Positions 35,565 to 49,925 of a stretch of DNA of 64,000 bases are shown piece after piece. The notes beneath the pieces are model-generated. The model worked only from the letters and a program-made list of their open reading frames with translations, ran no database searches and had not been told where the DNA came from. Source of the stretch: Epiperipatus broadwayi (taxonomy: Eukaryota > Onychophora > Udeonychophora > Euonychophora > Peripatidae); the NCBI GenBank assembly GCA_028023455.1, contig JAQFVV010006231.1, forward strand, positions 9,671,848 to 9,735,847. Reading direction: 5' to 3'. A program made the position numbers and the translations under genes. The number at the start of each line of letters is the position of its first letter. Position 1 is the first letter of the stretch.

Positions 35565-35745
35565 AATTCCTTTCAAGTGTAAAAATGTGTTAACACTTTA
35601 TTATCTTCATGGTTACTGTCTTGTTAACATTTGACTTTGGTTTTTTTCTAAATAAAATTTATAAATGAAAATTTCCATCAGTTAAAATATTTTCATCAAT
35701 TACATCCGCTACAATTATTAAATTATAATATTTGACTTATTGGTG
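35565..35745 (+). repeat. direct repeat, left copy flanking a SINE
   Basis: Starts GAATTCCTTTCAAGTGTAAA and ends TACAATTATTAAATTATA. Matches 35956-36125 over about 180 bp (TATCTTCATGGTT, TTTTCTAAATAAAATT, TCAATTACATC.G/TT blocks). The two copies lie about 390 bp apart with the SINE at 35854-35934 between them. Confidence 0.82.
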
Positions 35746-35853
35746 GAAGAATCTATTATAACAACAGAAAAAGTTGTAAAACTTTGATTTATTACAATTA
35801 TATTTGTTTACTGTAATGCTTTATCTCTCTATACAATAACTAGAGCAATACTT

Positions 35854-35934
35854 GTCAAGCGTTGGTGGCCTAGCGGTTAGCACAGCTGCCTTCCAAGCAG
35901 CTGCCCGGGTTTGCTTTGACATAAAAAACAAACA
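35854..35934 (+). mobile_element. tRNA-derived SINE, copy C (internally shortened)
   Basis: Head GTCAAGCGTTGG, perfect A-box TGGCCTAGCGG at 35866-35876, and GCTGCCTTCCAAGCAGCTGC as the anticodon-stem region. The B-box side is deleted, jumping from CCCGGGTTTG to CTTTGACATAAA before an A-rich tail. Imperfect target duplication AACTAGAGCAATACTT (35838-35853) and AACTAAAGCAACACTT (35935-35950), 14 of 16 identical. Confidence 0.85.
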
Positions 35935-35955
35935 AACTAAAGCAACACTTAGAAG

Positions 35956-36125
35956 GGAATTCCTTTCAAGAGTAAAAAACTATTAGCACTTTACTATCTT
36001 CATGGTTTATTGTCTTATTAAAATCTGACTGTAGTTCTTTTTCTAAATAAAATTATGAATGGAAATTTCCACATATTAAAATATTTTTATCAATTACATC
36101 TGTTAAAATTATTAAATTATATACA
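35956..36125 (+). repeat. direct repeat, right copy flanking a SINE
   Basis: Partner of 35565-35745, starting GAATTCCTTTCAAGAGTAAA. Several indels and substitutions show the duplication is old. The SINE carries its own target duplication, so it inserted independently between the copies. Confidence 0.82.
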
Positions 36126-36639
36126 TAAAAACATTACACACATGTAATGATATTAACACTGTAAATTAAGTATGGCATTTGTCATATAATTTTCATAAAT
36201 AAAATTAATTAGTTTTCTGAACATCTGTTTTATTGGTTACTATAGAGTAACATATGTAAATGTATAATATCTTTTTCATTTTTAAATAGTACATTTGGCA
36301 TTTAATCTTTATAATTAAGATTAGGTTTTTTTTCTAAATTGTAATTGATGATGGAAATGGAGCAACCAAAAAAATCAACTTTCCTGAAACTACTGATTAA
36401 GTCACTTTGATTCATTGGTTATTTTCCAGTGATTGGTAAATAACTTAACACGATATTTAACTAAATAGAGATTATCTTTGAGCTTTATATTATATATGAT
36501 TAAGATATTCATGTATCTTACTATGTTGTTTATATATATATATATATGCAAATGAAAGAAATAAAAGTGAAATAAATAAACAATATAACCACCTCAATTA
36601 TTTCTATATTCTGTTATGTTCATTGCTCAAATCTTTAAC

Positions 36640-37700
36640 TCTTATGTAATGCATTTCATCCTTTATATCATCCAATAAGAGCAATTTCTTTTCATTCTTT
36701 TCTTCTAGTACCATCCTTCATTCCCTTCAAAACATGATCAATATATGATCAATCCATTTTATCTTTCTATATTTTATCTCTCAAGAATATTTATTCTCTT
36801 CATTCATTCTCATTAAACTTTCTTATTTTTCATTCTATTCACTCCAATTCATTTTCTGCATGCTCATATCTTAAAAGCCTCCAATCTATTCTTAACTTTC
36901 TTATTCAGTGTCTATATCTCATAATAATATACAATACATACTCTCCATACATAATACTTGACCAATTTCTTTACTCTATATTCACAAGTTCATGGAATAT
37001 TTTCTTTTTTCTTGATAAATAGCTTTTCTCTCAATATTCTTTTTTAAACCTAATTTTCATTTTTTTCATCCTCACTCAATCAACTTTTCAAATATTTAAA
37101 CAGTATCCTCAAGTTTTATGTATATTATTTTCCAATTTTTCTCATTCACAGAGCGTTAGTCTAATCCACATTAAACCTCATTCTATATTTGTCACATCAT
37201 TCTTTCTATCTATTTAATATACCACAGGTATCTTTTATCCTCAGCCAAAAAAATCATATCATTTGTGAATCTTATATGTTGCATTATTCTACTTCCAACA
37301 TCAGCTCTTCCACAACCAAAACATTTATCATGTCTTCTAAATAAATGTTAAAAAGTACAAGAACATTCATTCCTAACACCTCCTTCAATTTTTTCTCAGT
37401 TTCTTTATCCTCCAATTTACAGTTCAATCTTTTTCCAAATCAACATTTTTTATCATTCCTACATTCCTTTATTCTTCAAGATAGTCACAAGTCTGTTCCA
37501 GATTACTCTATCAAATATTTCATCTATTTCACCATTCCAATATATCTCTCCACAATCATTTTAATATATCCTAACAGCAGCCCTTTCCCTCTCATAAACC
37601 AAAGTGTTCTCCAATATAATATTCTTATTCTCCATACATTCTTCAAAGTTAAAATCCTCAAGAATATTTTCGAAGCATAACACTCTTCATATCTAAGATC
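36640..37700 (-). mobile_element. ancient LINE relic (different family from the RTE copies)
   Basis: The plus strand is pyrimidine-rich for over 1 kb. The minus strand yields scattered reverse-transcriptase signatures. Near 37227-37265 TNDMIFLAEDKRY corresponds to a (Y/F)ADDMVLLAED catalytic motif with the DD lost. At 36871-36911 TLNKKVKNRLEAFK corresponds to the TLxKxxxxRLEAFEMWxWRRM block found after the thumb in many non-LTR elements. The typical ISWTD, NEEVL and GHVLR-like blocks follow only as traces. Frames are full of stops. Clade not determined. Confidence 0.6.
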
Positions 37701-40700
37701 TTTCTAAACAATCTGAAAATTCCAACTGGATATCTAATTATTCAAATCGGTAAAAACTCTAACAAAATAAAATGAAAAGAATAAACAAAAATTCGAAATA
37801 TTTTTAATAAAATAATTAATTAATAATATAAATTATAATTAAAATATTTATAAATACAGTTCAAATAAATTAAATTTTATGATTGTAACATTTTTTTCTT
37901 TCTTTCCATGGAAAGAATTTTATTTTAAATAAATTCATCAGTAAAAAGGCAAAATCATTTTAATATACCAAAACTCATTTCAATAAATAAACAGTCTTGA
38001 TACCATTACTGGATGAGCTCATTAGTTTAAAGGTAAGTTAGGCTATATAACAAGAATACATTTATATTTCCCTAATCTAAATCAATTTAACCAATCATTA
38101 TTTTTATTAACGAATAAAACTTTATAAAGTACAGATTATGAGCAAATTTAATAACAGAAAAGAAATCTAAAAATGAATAATCGTTTACGTAAATATATAT
38201 TTTCAATTGCAGACAAGTGACATCTACTGAGTTTTTACACATCTGCATATCAAAAAAATTATTAAATAATTGTTTACATTAAACCTATTATTGTAACCGT
38301 GTAGTGGATCGAATAATCCGTCAATTATATCTGTAAAATTATAATTATTGGGAGCGGGGGTGGGGGGAAGCATTAATAAAACTATCGTCGATAAAATTCT
38401 ACAAATTGTATGAATCTATTCTCATAAGGGGAAAAAGTTATAATAGTTTAATACAATATTAAGTTGGATTATTTTGGAATCATCTTTTATTGTGCTCAAG
38501 TGTTTTTACTTCTTTTTTTTTTTGCTGTAATCATTATTAATTATTTTTCTCAGTTTATTTCTTTACATGTCATTTCTAAGTTCGGCAGGATTAATACAAT
38601 ATCAGAATGGCAAAGTTTGGAGTTCAAACTCCACTTAACACGGCTCCAGTTCTACCACTTACAATGCCCACACGTTTTATGAACTCCCAAGCAGTTAACT
38701 ATTACATTATTATTTATTAGTGATTCCCAATTTGAGATACGAATCAATAGCTTTTGGATTATATGTAAAAATGAATAATGGCGGGGGGAAAATGATTACT
38801 GCAATATATGTGTATTTTTTTTTAAATGTAATCTATCGTTTATTTATTTCAATTCAATCTATCTTTTGAGACTGGAACTTGATATATGTATAGTGCCAAT
38901 TAGTCTTAAAAAGTCAATTGTATTTCAATCCCATTATTTATTTGCAGTTACTACATGTAAAATAATAGCAACTATGTTAAATACAAATATTTCGATAATA
39001 TGAAGGATACAATTTATGGAAATGGCCTGCCAAAGAGTACAAAAGTAAAGAAAAAGTTGAACATCACTCTTTAAGATCAAGTCTTATTTTTTTACTTTTC
39101 TCCCCTAATTTGACACTCCTAATGATCACATGATCGCCATGTATAGACACTACTGTATGACAAAAGTTGTTACTGTTCACTCCCAAAGATATCACAAAAT
39201 GCAATTTTCTTTCATATATTATGCAAGATATATTTTTTATCTATGCCACTTGAAAAACTGAATGATTAATGAGATAATGTGCATATATTTGATCCACATA
39301 ATATTAAAGTAGTGTGTGCAAAATGCAATGATCGGAAAAAAAAAATTTAAACAGGTGTGGTTCATTGCTAACAACACTTACGAAATAAACAAAAAAGACT
39401 CATGTATCATTTTATCCTGAAAGTGAAATATGTAAATCAACAAATTTGCATATAAACTATCAGTTATCAAATGCTGTGCTTTCCTCTTACTTAATCTCAG
39501 CCCACAAGCTTGAGCACTACAGATATGACATTCTAGGTTGAAAGCATTGCTCAGTTATTTATTATTTAACTGAAATCTATTTTCTTTAAAAATGAATGAA
39601 CACCATTAAAAGAATTAAAAAAAAAATACTGATTGAGGTTAAGAATAAAAATAATAAGAGGAAAGAAAACATTAACCAGACATATTTAAACTTTTAATCA
39701 AAATATAATCAGATATGTTGCAAGTAAAATGCACATATAATAAAAAAGCTGAGATTTAATTAACATTAACAATAGTAGAAGAAACAAATATATTTGCAAA
39801 ACTAAATTCATTGTAATGTTGTTTGTTTGTTTGTAATTTTTTTTTTTTAAAAAATCAAATTTAACCATTCTGTAATATTTCAATGTCATATACTTAATAG
39901 AATTGGATAATTAAAAATGAAGAGGTTTGTTTTTATTCTATGAGTAAGCACTTCAATTGTTTATTGCATAAACATTTTTAATTATATATATACACCTAAA
40001 TATTTTTCCATGAACCCTCTTTAAATGATTTGAAATTAACACAATTAAAAAAATAATTCTATTTTTACATGAGTTGTTTTGAAATAACACAATAAAAAAA
40101 ACTAAGAAAAACAATTTATGTGTATTATTATCATCTCATTTGATAAAAAAAAATGTTTCCCCTCTTTATTTCCCCTTATTTTTTTTAAAAAAAATCCCCT
40201 TTTTATCAATATTTCTACAAATAGGGAAATTTGCTTGTCTGCATTTTGATGTTTTTGGCATTTTGTTTTGAAAAGAGAAGCATCTTCTTGGTTTTAATGT
40301 TTTGTTTGCATTTTAATGTTTTGACATTAGGTTTTTTTAAAAAAAGTGTATCATGTTGGTGTTAAAAATATTTAATAAAAATTAAAGCAAGATTTGATTT
40401 ATTAATTTTGTTGAAATTTAATAGATGGTAACATCACATGCAAATTTTCAAATCTATGTTTTGTTAATTAAATCTGAAATATTTTTAGGTAGCCCTCATA
40501 CAATGTCAAATAATCCATCTACAAAAAAGACGAGGAAAATAATTTTGGATATTATAATTCAAATTTTAGATTGTCTTGAAACCAGAGAAGCAACGTCTGT
40601 AGTAAAGCATTTTGGTTTATATCATATGCTGCTCAATTATTATGTTCATTAATTCTTTACATTTTTTTTTCTAATGTAATTTATGTTCCTACAATTTATT

Positions 40701-43375
40701 TTTATTTATGTGCAATGTTTATGAAATAAAATTTGATAGCATGCAAAAAAAAAAAAAAAAGATTGAAGGAAGATTTTTCATATGGTTTATCAATCTATCA
40801 TGTAAAATCAGAATTAGGTGTAATTATATTTCACAATGGTATGTGGTCAGCATTAATATTTAAAATTACTTAGATCTTCATTAAAGATATATATTATATT
40901 ATCAATTGTCATGTTATCAAATTGGTGGCATCTAATGATCATAAGAATTGTACTTCTATAGAAATTTCTTTGTTTGATTGTTCAGGCTGGTCAAAGAAAT
41001 AAGGCATGATGGAATCCATTCACTTCATTGATGCCTTCTTTCATTGCCAATATTTCTGAGCAATATACTTTTATAATGAATTAAATCATCACTTGACAAA
41101 ATAGACAATCTTCTCATTTGTATCAAAAGTTTAGATCTAATTTGATCAAGTATCTAACTGTTCATTTACCTTAGAATCAATTCCAGAACTTAAAAGTAAC
41201 AATGCCTTTCTCATCATTCTTCTTTAGCAACCAGGGTTGTTCCATATCCATAGAGAATCACAGGAAATAATGAAAACTTGAATAATTATGATTTTTGTTT
41301 TTAAAGATGTTCAAATTTTCCTTGCAACTTATTCAGTATGAATCTGCAATGAATGACCCAAAGAGACAAAAAAAAAGTCTCAAATATGTCTTCTTTATCA
41401 ATTTGAAAGGGGCTACTATACTTGCCATCACAATCTTCATCTTCTTCAGTATCATTTTTGTTTACAAAACATACTTAAAAAGTTTATAATTATATGCAAG
41501 ATATAAATTTTAGATGCATTATCCAGTTAACTTTGTGAACACAACACTATACTAATAGCTTAAGTTCTGGATGTACAGGTGGAACTGCAGTTCTTTGATT
41601 TTGACTAGCTATCATTTAGAATAATTTATATTTGTTTTCTTCATTCAAAAATACTGTATTATATAAAAATATATCTTAACCCATGACTCTGGATATGTGA
41701 ACTGCCCTGCATAATTAAGAAAATTTAATATTTTTGTAATATTATTTCTAGTAAAGTTTTTCTAAGAGTTGAACATTAGGCATACTATAGTTTCTCCATC
41801 TTTGCTATAGCATGTTGTAGAAAATTTTTTAAAGAAATTTTCTTAAATCATAATATTACAGACCTCATCAGATTTAAAATCCAATTCATAGAGTCTATTT
41901 TTGAAGTAACCATAAAAAAGGTAATGTAATATTGTAAAGTAATAGATAAATATGTTTATAGTTCAAAATAAAAATAAAAATATAGCATGACTAGAAACAT
42001 CAATAATGAACCAACACAAACTTTGTAAGTGGTTGTTTATCCACAAACATCTTCCAAGCAAAACTTGGTGCATGATTTTATTATCTGATAACATACATTT
42101 AAAAAATATTCTTTTATTAATAATTAATATACATTTTTCCTAAATACAAACTTCCACATGAAAGCTTAGATGTCACCCCCAATCTCAAAATTATGGATAG
42201 GAACATTGTATCATACAATAGTAATTGTAAGCCAAGCAGAAGTTATTACAAATTCATCAACAATTTATGTAAATTAAATTCTCATTAATGCTGGATTTAA
42301 ATAATTATCTGCAACAACTTAAAGAATTTACTTTAAAGATAACCATCATAGAAATAGTATATTACTACAAAATATGGTGAATCACTTTTTGCTTCAAAAC
42401 ACTACAAACGTTGGATCCAATAAATAGTTGCTATATTTTGCCGATGCATTACCGTTTATTGTGAATGAGTATGACAATTAATTCCAGAATAAATATAAAA
42501 AAAAGGTAAAAAAATAAAATAAAATACAAATTAAAGTTTTGTAATGGCAACACAAACCAATCCATGAACACAAATGTGGTTCCATAGTTCACATGCTTGA
42601 TCTTTTAGCCAGTTTATTTAATATCTTATGATGCTACCTTTCAAATTTTGCACAAACTTTTATTTTGGAAAGAAAATGTCATTCTTAATAAAATCATATC
42701 ACATATCAGAATCATTCATTGAAATATTTTCACCATTACAATTATTTAAAAAGTACAACAGATAAGATTGATTTTTTTTTAAATGTTAGCTAACTGATTG
42801 ACAAGTATTTATAAATTATCAAGAATTAAATTTGGTATACAACAGAATAGGATCAGAAAAGATTACAATGGTTCTTCAACTGCATTATATTTTTATTTTA
42901 ATTCAAATATGGACATAAGAATTGAAACAACAATTTTTAATAATGTATCCAACCTACAATACTTTGTATTTCTATTGGCTTTTTTAAATGAATATATAGA
43001 TCAATGAATTTGTGCCACCAGACTTCAAATATGTTTATTCCAATTTATAAAAATACAGAAAAAAGAAAACACTGCAATAACTGCCATGGAATATCATTGT
43101 TATCAACTACAGAAAAATTACTTTTAAGGATTTTAGTGAGTAGGTTGCTTCTGTCACAGATGAATGATTAACAGTCTTGATACACTTCTAAGGAATCAAG
43201 AAATATTATATACATAGCCATATTCTAAGGCAAATATGAAAAAAAAAAGGGAGTGAATAAAGATGCTACTTAAACATCATTTTTAATCAATATTGATTCT
43301 ATTAATAAAAATTTATGATTTAAATTAATTGGTTTGTCTATCAAAGTTTATTCATATTATACAGCTTCTGCATAA
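37701..43375. other. AT-rich intron, largely featureless
   Basis: A short G-rich stretch at 38352-38368 (GGGAGCGGGGGTGGGGGG) stands out. 38586-38700 (TTTGGAGTTCAAACTCC..., GAACTCCCAAGCAGTTAAC) resembles 61830-61930 and may be an old dispersed repeat. No gene recognised. Short open frames here show no protein-like features. Confidence 0.4.
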
Positions 43376-43850
43376 TGAAATAAGAGGAAAGATAATTGTT
43401 GGATGAAGAAATCCTGAAGCATTTGAAATAAAAACTAATCTTGAAGGAGGTTTGGGGATTGTAAATTTATCTGTGAAACTATTTAAAGATGGCTTCATAA
43501 AGAATATATTAAGATACTCTCTAGGTTGGATGAAGTTTTAAATCTGAATTAATTAAAAGAAAAATTCTTCATCTATTTGGCAATTATATTTATAATATGC
43601 AAAAGATTATGATCTACAAAATTTTCTTAATGTTTTGAGTGTAACTATCAGCCAATGATGGCAAAAAAACAAAACAAAAAAAAAAACAGTAATTTTTAGC
43701 CTGGATGTTTGTCAACTTAAAATATGAGTCAGCTTAAATATTTTGGCAACTTTTTAGATGTAAAAGTAGATTTAGATGTTGAGGTAAAATATAGATGCCA
43801 ACATAAAACTTCTGCATTTATGTCAAAAGAGTTGTAATCAATTAGTTAAC
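43376..43850 (+). mobile_element. ancient LINE relic, plus strand
   Basis: 43727-43837 translates to SQLKYFGNFLDVKVDLDVEV followed by KYRCQHKTSAFMSKEL, matching the RT-thumb motif xxFKYLGSxLxxDxxLDxEVxxRxxKAxxAFxxL of non-LTR retrotransposons. About 43425-43460 FEIKTNLEGGLGI corresponds to the FPIKTGVKQGCVL motif. Stops and frameshifts lie between. The RT catalytic motif is not recognisable. A family distinct from the RTE copies and much older. Confidence 0.55.
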
Positions 43851-46800
43851 TCACAATGACTACAACTGGTATGTGGAACCAGTTGAAATTTTCAAATACC
43901 TTAATTTAATTTTTAAAATTAAATAGTTATCCATTTCAGGATGTAGGTATGTATTTTGAAAAAAGAAAATTAATTTGAATTTAGCAGTATCTCATACCAC
44001 TTGTAGTTTAAACATAAAAAAATGTTGTGTTTTGCAAATTATTGCTATTTTTTTCTACTTTTATAGACAAATATTATAATACTTAAAAGTAACTAATGCT
44101 TACAATTTAATAAAAAGCAAATTTATTTCATTATAATAATTGATTGAAAGAAAAAAAAATCTACATTAAATAATTAGTAACCATTTAAATAAAAGTAATT
44201 TTATTTCTCCATTTTTGTGATTTTATGGCTATATTTTTTTTTAAAAAAAAAAAATTTTAATAACTATTACAAATAATGCTTATAAAAATATAAGATTTGG
44301 AACAATAATTATATAAAACATATTTTTTCCTAGGAATGATATAAGATACTGCTTGCAAGCATTTACATGACAAAACTGCATTGTAGATATTGCAGGTTAA
44401 ATACAAAGCGATGTTATTTTGAAAATTTGTTATATGAAAATGAGATCTATATACCAACAGATGTAATATTTAAGAATTCTTTGTAAAATTAAAAAATATG
44501 GTGACAAGATCAAAAGAACAATTAACATGTTTTCCAGTTTGCTGGATGGAATATTACAGAATCTATTATTATACTGTACATATTCATTAGATTGGGCATA
44601 TGAAATAAATAACAATAGCAGACATCATGAAAAAGTATTTGGTTCTTAATTTGAGCTTGGTTTTCATGTGAAGATCCATTTATGTTTTAAAAAATTATTC
44701 AAAATGCTCTTAAAAAAGTGCAATATGGCTTGCATTAGTTGAGAGGGTACAGGTGAAGATAAAATACAACAGAGAGCTATAATTAAGAAAGATCTTGAAG
44801 TAATTTAAAAAGTAAACTTCTTTGCTGATAAGAAGATAGTATTAGAAGATATCAAACAAATTGAAGAATTAGCATGAGATATATGTAATGTAGTTGTGGA
44901 TTTCATAGACTGGTTTATGTAGTCATTGCAAAAAATCTTAAATGTTATATATATATATTTCTTTATATCTTATTTTTTTCTTCTTGAAATAGAATGGCCA
45001 TATTTGTTTATGTGGCTTCTGATGATGATTATTATTAGGTGAGATCAAGTTAGCATCAAGTTCTAATAATAATATGTAAAAAAAGATCTATCATCTATTA
45101 ATTTTTTAAGCTGCTCAAAGGCATTGTAACAAAGAAATCCATTCAATTTACTGCTGATCATTTTCTTATTCTTTTGTACATAATATTTCTGAACATTATA
45201 TTATGTTCTAATGAACTGCACATCGCATATAAAAATATATGTGATTATGTGCACACAGACATGTAATAATTAGTACTTTGTTGAATTTTGATGATTTGCT
45301 AATTGAGTTAGATCAATACTCCTAACATTTTATTGATTTACAATGACCATGAAAGAAATTGTTCAGGCAATTTTATTAACTGATGAACAAACTAGGACAG
45401 GATTAGCTATGTTACATTTAAGAAACAAATCTTCTAAATTAGGCTTTAGCTCTTAAAGCTTTTTGTAAACTGCTAACATTTGTATGAATGACTACTCCCA
45501 AGAAAAAAAAATCTATAAAATGTAAAAAAAAAAAAAGAAGCCAAACTTAATTTATGCGATACAGAGAGATGCATATAAAAACTATGTAACTGCTAAATAT
45601 TAAGACTCTCTACATACATCATACTTTAAATTATTTCATATATCAAGAGTATGGAATAATGTTGGTAAAGTTTCAATTAAAAATTACAGTTGATTTGATA
45701 ATTCAAGATGTGAAGTTTCTCCACTACTCAATGCAATAGGGTATTAGGACTGAGATATATTTGATAAAGAATCTCACATTTAGAACTACAATACAAACTC
45801 ATAAAGTCTCATGTTATTAAGTTGCATAATTTAGTTTACAATATGCTCCGATTTACAATAATTATATTGAGAAATCTATTGTAGATTGATTGGAACATAC
45901 TTCAATCATTATACATGACATCAAATATATATACAACATAAGATAAAACTATTAAATGTGCAAGAATTGTAATAAGAACAAAAACACAATAGATTAATAT
46001 AGGCAATTATTATTATTTTTTATTTATAAAAATCCATTGAAATGAAAATTGACAGTATCCTATGACAAAATTTCAGGAAAAAAAAAAAAGGATGTATGAC
46101 TGAATAATATAAAATGAAATAAATCAGTAGATACATATCTCTTAAAGTATACTTTTGTGGCTTATTTATATTTAGACATAATTAACAGAAATCATTCTGC
46201 ATTCTTGTAATGGTAAGAAGGGATTGAAATAGAATGATATTTACTGCTTCAGATTGACTCTATAAATCCTTGTTGGGATTCATGAAATGAATAGGATCCA
46301 GGATTAGTCTTAGGAGATGACTGGTTTGCATAAGGCTGAAAATATATCACTATTTTGTAAAATATTAGGGTAAGATTTTGGGTCAGGTAATAATGCTATT
46401 GTAGTAAGGCTATGTAAACAGATATTCAGGTTTGATTTGTTTTCAGAATCTTTGGAATGACAGCTAAAATAATGTCAAAAGTACATTTTCGGATTCTAAA
46501 CTTTCCTTAGAAGACAGCGACCACTAATTCAATTATAAATTGACAACAGTAACATATGCCAATAAAGAGTGCATATTATATATACATGACTTTATTATAT
46601 TTGTTTTCACAGCTATCAGCATACATATACTGTACTATTAAACATTGGTAGTGGAATTGTTTCGGTTTAACATGAAGCAGATATGCAATCACTTAAGACT
46701 ATAACTATTGTTAGAGTTTCAGTTATCATAAAACATTGTAAATCAATGCATATTTATATTTCATCTCATAATGTTAATTTTATGACTAATTCAAAAAGAA

Positions 46801-49800
46801 AGATGTTTTCATTGAATATTGTGTCATATGTATACGTATTTAAAATAACTTCTACACATTATAACTTTTTTTATTTAGATATGTACAAACAGGAAAAAAA
46901 TTAGATGCCATCTGTGTGTGTATATATAATACATTAGTTTTAGTTCTCAAGAATGACCGATCTTCTGGCTGTGTCTTTCAAAACATGGATAACAATAAAA
47001 ATAATAATGTTACAAATTAAAACATTTTATAAGATGATAGAATTAACAATGTATTATTTTTTGGATAAGTTTAAAATGGAATCATTCTATCCATTTTAAT
47101 TTTTTTAAATTTTATTTCTGAGTTGAGTATTATGACAGTAACTGTATCTATTATTTATGAATTATTTGAACTGAGAATAATTACTTTTAAAAATCTGAAT
47201 ATATTTTAATGATTAAAATAGTATTTGTTTTAAACATTATCTAAGTTTAACAATAAAAGGAGGACAAACCAAAGGAAAAAATTTGTAAACCAAATTAGGT
47301 CCTTCCTTTCCTAACTGCAGCTGTAATGAAGACATATATTTTAAACTTCCCATATGGCTCAAAGTTCATTTTAGATCCAAATTAAAAGATTAGATTCATT
47401 AAGAACACAAAGCTTTCATATTTCTAATTTGTTTATTTATTGCAGTAAGATTAAATTACTGCTCATTAAAGTTAATGAAAGAAAGATTAAAAAAAAAAAA
47501 AAATGTAGATTTAACCTTGAAACATTTAACTTTTCTACTAGACTCACAATTGATGTATATTAGAGTATTAAAATGCTTAGAAAATAATTTTAGAATTTCC
47601 TTAGGGCTAATGCATTGCTATATTTAGTTGCAACGTTTCACCAATATTAGACAGCTACCATCAGTCTAATAATTAGGTCACTATCAAATTTCCGATAGTA
47701 TGATAATTTTTAGGTTAATGATGTCTAAGATAATTAAGTATAGAAAAACATAATAAAAGCAACAAAAAGTAATTTCTCAATAAGCTATATAAAGAATGAA
47801 AATTATAAATATTTTATCAAATTTTTATAATTTCTATATATAAAAGTCAGATAATATTATAACATCTATTTATCTGATTGTTGTGCAAAAAATCACTCTT
47901 CAAAATCTTACACGGAACAATTTAGCCAATGATGTAAATGGTGGATTCAAAGTTAAAAGTTCCTAGATTGATTCCCAGTTAAATTTAAAAAAAATTTCAA
48001 TTTAGTTAATTACAAATAAAAATCTTGTGCTCAGTCTATCACGTTGCTGCTTTAAAGTCACATGACTTTCTGAGCAATTAATCATATGACAAACAAATCC
48101 GTCAAATTCCAAGTTATAAGACTAAGCATCTTTTTTTAATATTTAATGATAAATTTACTGACATCTAACCAATAAATAAAGTTTGATCAAAACATTATAA
48201 CATGTCTGATTAAAAAAATGGCAAAACAACATTCTAAATTAATAAATAGCACACTTAGAAGCTAATTCTCATTAGGCTAATCAATTGCCAAGTGATGAGA
48301 ATTTGAACAATTATCCATTCTTGTTTTATACTGTTGTTAAGATCTGTAATAAAGATTCTATAAACCACTAATATTGTCCTGTAAAAAACACAATTTATAT
48401 TTGTATCCTGTCATGTGCTTGCTAATGTGTTTATTTAAACTTTACAAAAAAAAAAACAACAACAAACAAACAAAACAAACTAAGACGTGCCATAAGATTA
48501 TAAAATATATCCCAATTTAAAAGTTTATTTTGTTTAAATTCCAAAACAACTATTTACAAATTACATAGTAGAATTAGTAATAGAGGAAATTATAAAAATG
48601 AAAAGTTTCTGCAGTTGCAGTGACTAAGCCAATTGAATAATAAAAATCTTTCGGTCTGGTGCCAATATCATTTCTTCAAAAGAAAATCAACAGAAATATT
48701 GGAACTATCATTAAACAATACATTTTATAGAGATATTCATTATTGGAAAATTTTAGTACTCTTTTACATCTGAAGTTTTTGTAGATGTAATTCCTGATTT
48801 TGAATGAAAAGTAATTAATGCTGTTAATATCTTTTCTTTGTAAATATTCATTATGTTAACAATAAATGTTTTTATTTTATTTTCTAGATATCATTTATGC
48901 TTAAGTGCAAATATAATAAGTAAGATATAAGTTATTACTAATGAAGTTCAATGATTGTATGAATAAAGTCCATTAACCAGCACAATCTGAACCCTTCAGA
49001 ATGATTCCCTTCAAAATATTCACCCAAGACACTAATTAAATGGCACAACAATAGAAAAAGTTAACCTATTTCACTTTCTATGTGAAAATGCTTGTTTGTT
49101 TCAAAATCTGAATATTACTTACAAAACTATACCATTAAAAATTCAGCTTCCTGCCCCCTCCCCCATCAAATCTCACTGAACAAAATATTTATAACAAAAT
49201 TCAAGTTTACTAAAAATAAAGGTATATATATATAAAACCCACAAATTATAAAGTTGTAATTTCAATCTGTTAGTTTAAAACAACCAAAAAAATTGGCATA
49301 TAAAAATCTACAGATGTTAAAAGAAACAAAATCAGATTAGAAAAGTGACTAAAATCCTTCAAAAAAAGATTCTATGTAAGTAAAGACTGAACAAATTATA
49401 TATAATAAATTAATCCCATTTCATGAAAAACCAATAAAGATATAAGAATGCTATAAATTACTAACATAGTTCATGCTTCTATAGCTCTGATAAAAATTAA
49501 AGCCATAATATCACAACATACTTGATTCCATCTCTCTGATACGAGTAAAATCAGAAAGCTGACAAAACACACACACACACACACACACAAAAAACGTTTG
49601 AAAAAAAAAATTCATTTGAACAAAATACAAACTCATATATTCACATATATATTTTTTTGAGTAATATAAGAACAAAATTTCTTAAAGTAATTAAATTTAA
49701 ACTTATAATAATCAAATGGCAAAAAAAAAAATCAAAACACCCGACCCCTTTCTTTTTGCAATTGAACCATCAAAGATTGATTGAAAGATTTGAAAAACCC

Positions 49801-49920
49801 ATGTTAGTTTGCTAATGGCTGCTGATGATATAACAATATCATGCCACATCAAACAACTCTTAATTTATTTATTTACTATATGGATTGTTTTTTTTTTTTT
49901 ACACAGCTTAACTTTTAACT
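43851..49920. other. AT-rich intron, no recognised gene
   Basis: Contains an (AC)11 microsatellite at 49567-49588 and AT tracts. A segment at 44700-44930 is purine-rich and might continue the LINE relic upstream, but no motif supports it. A GATTGATTCCC at about 47970 is a possible B-box relic. Confidence 0.4.
49567..49588. repeat. (AC)11 microsatellite
   Basis: Uninterrupted AC dinucleotide run following GACAAA. Confidence 0.95.
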
Positions 49921-49925
49921 AAATA

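Noticed and set aside
37345-37680. A 111-codon plus-strand frame as a membrane protein.
   Set aside because: It is the antisense shadow of the pyrimidine-rich LINE relic. The Ser/Phe/Leu-rich content follows from base composition.
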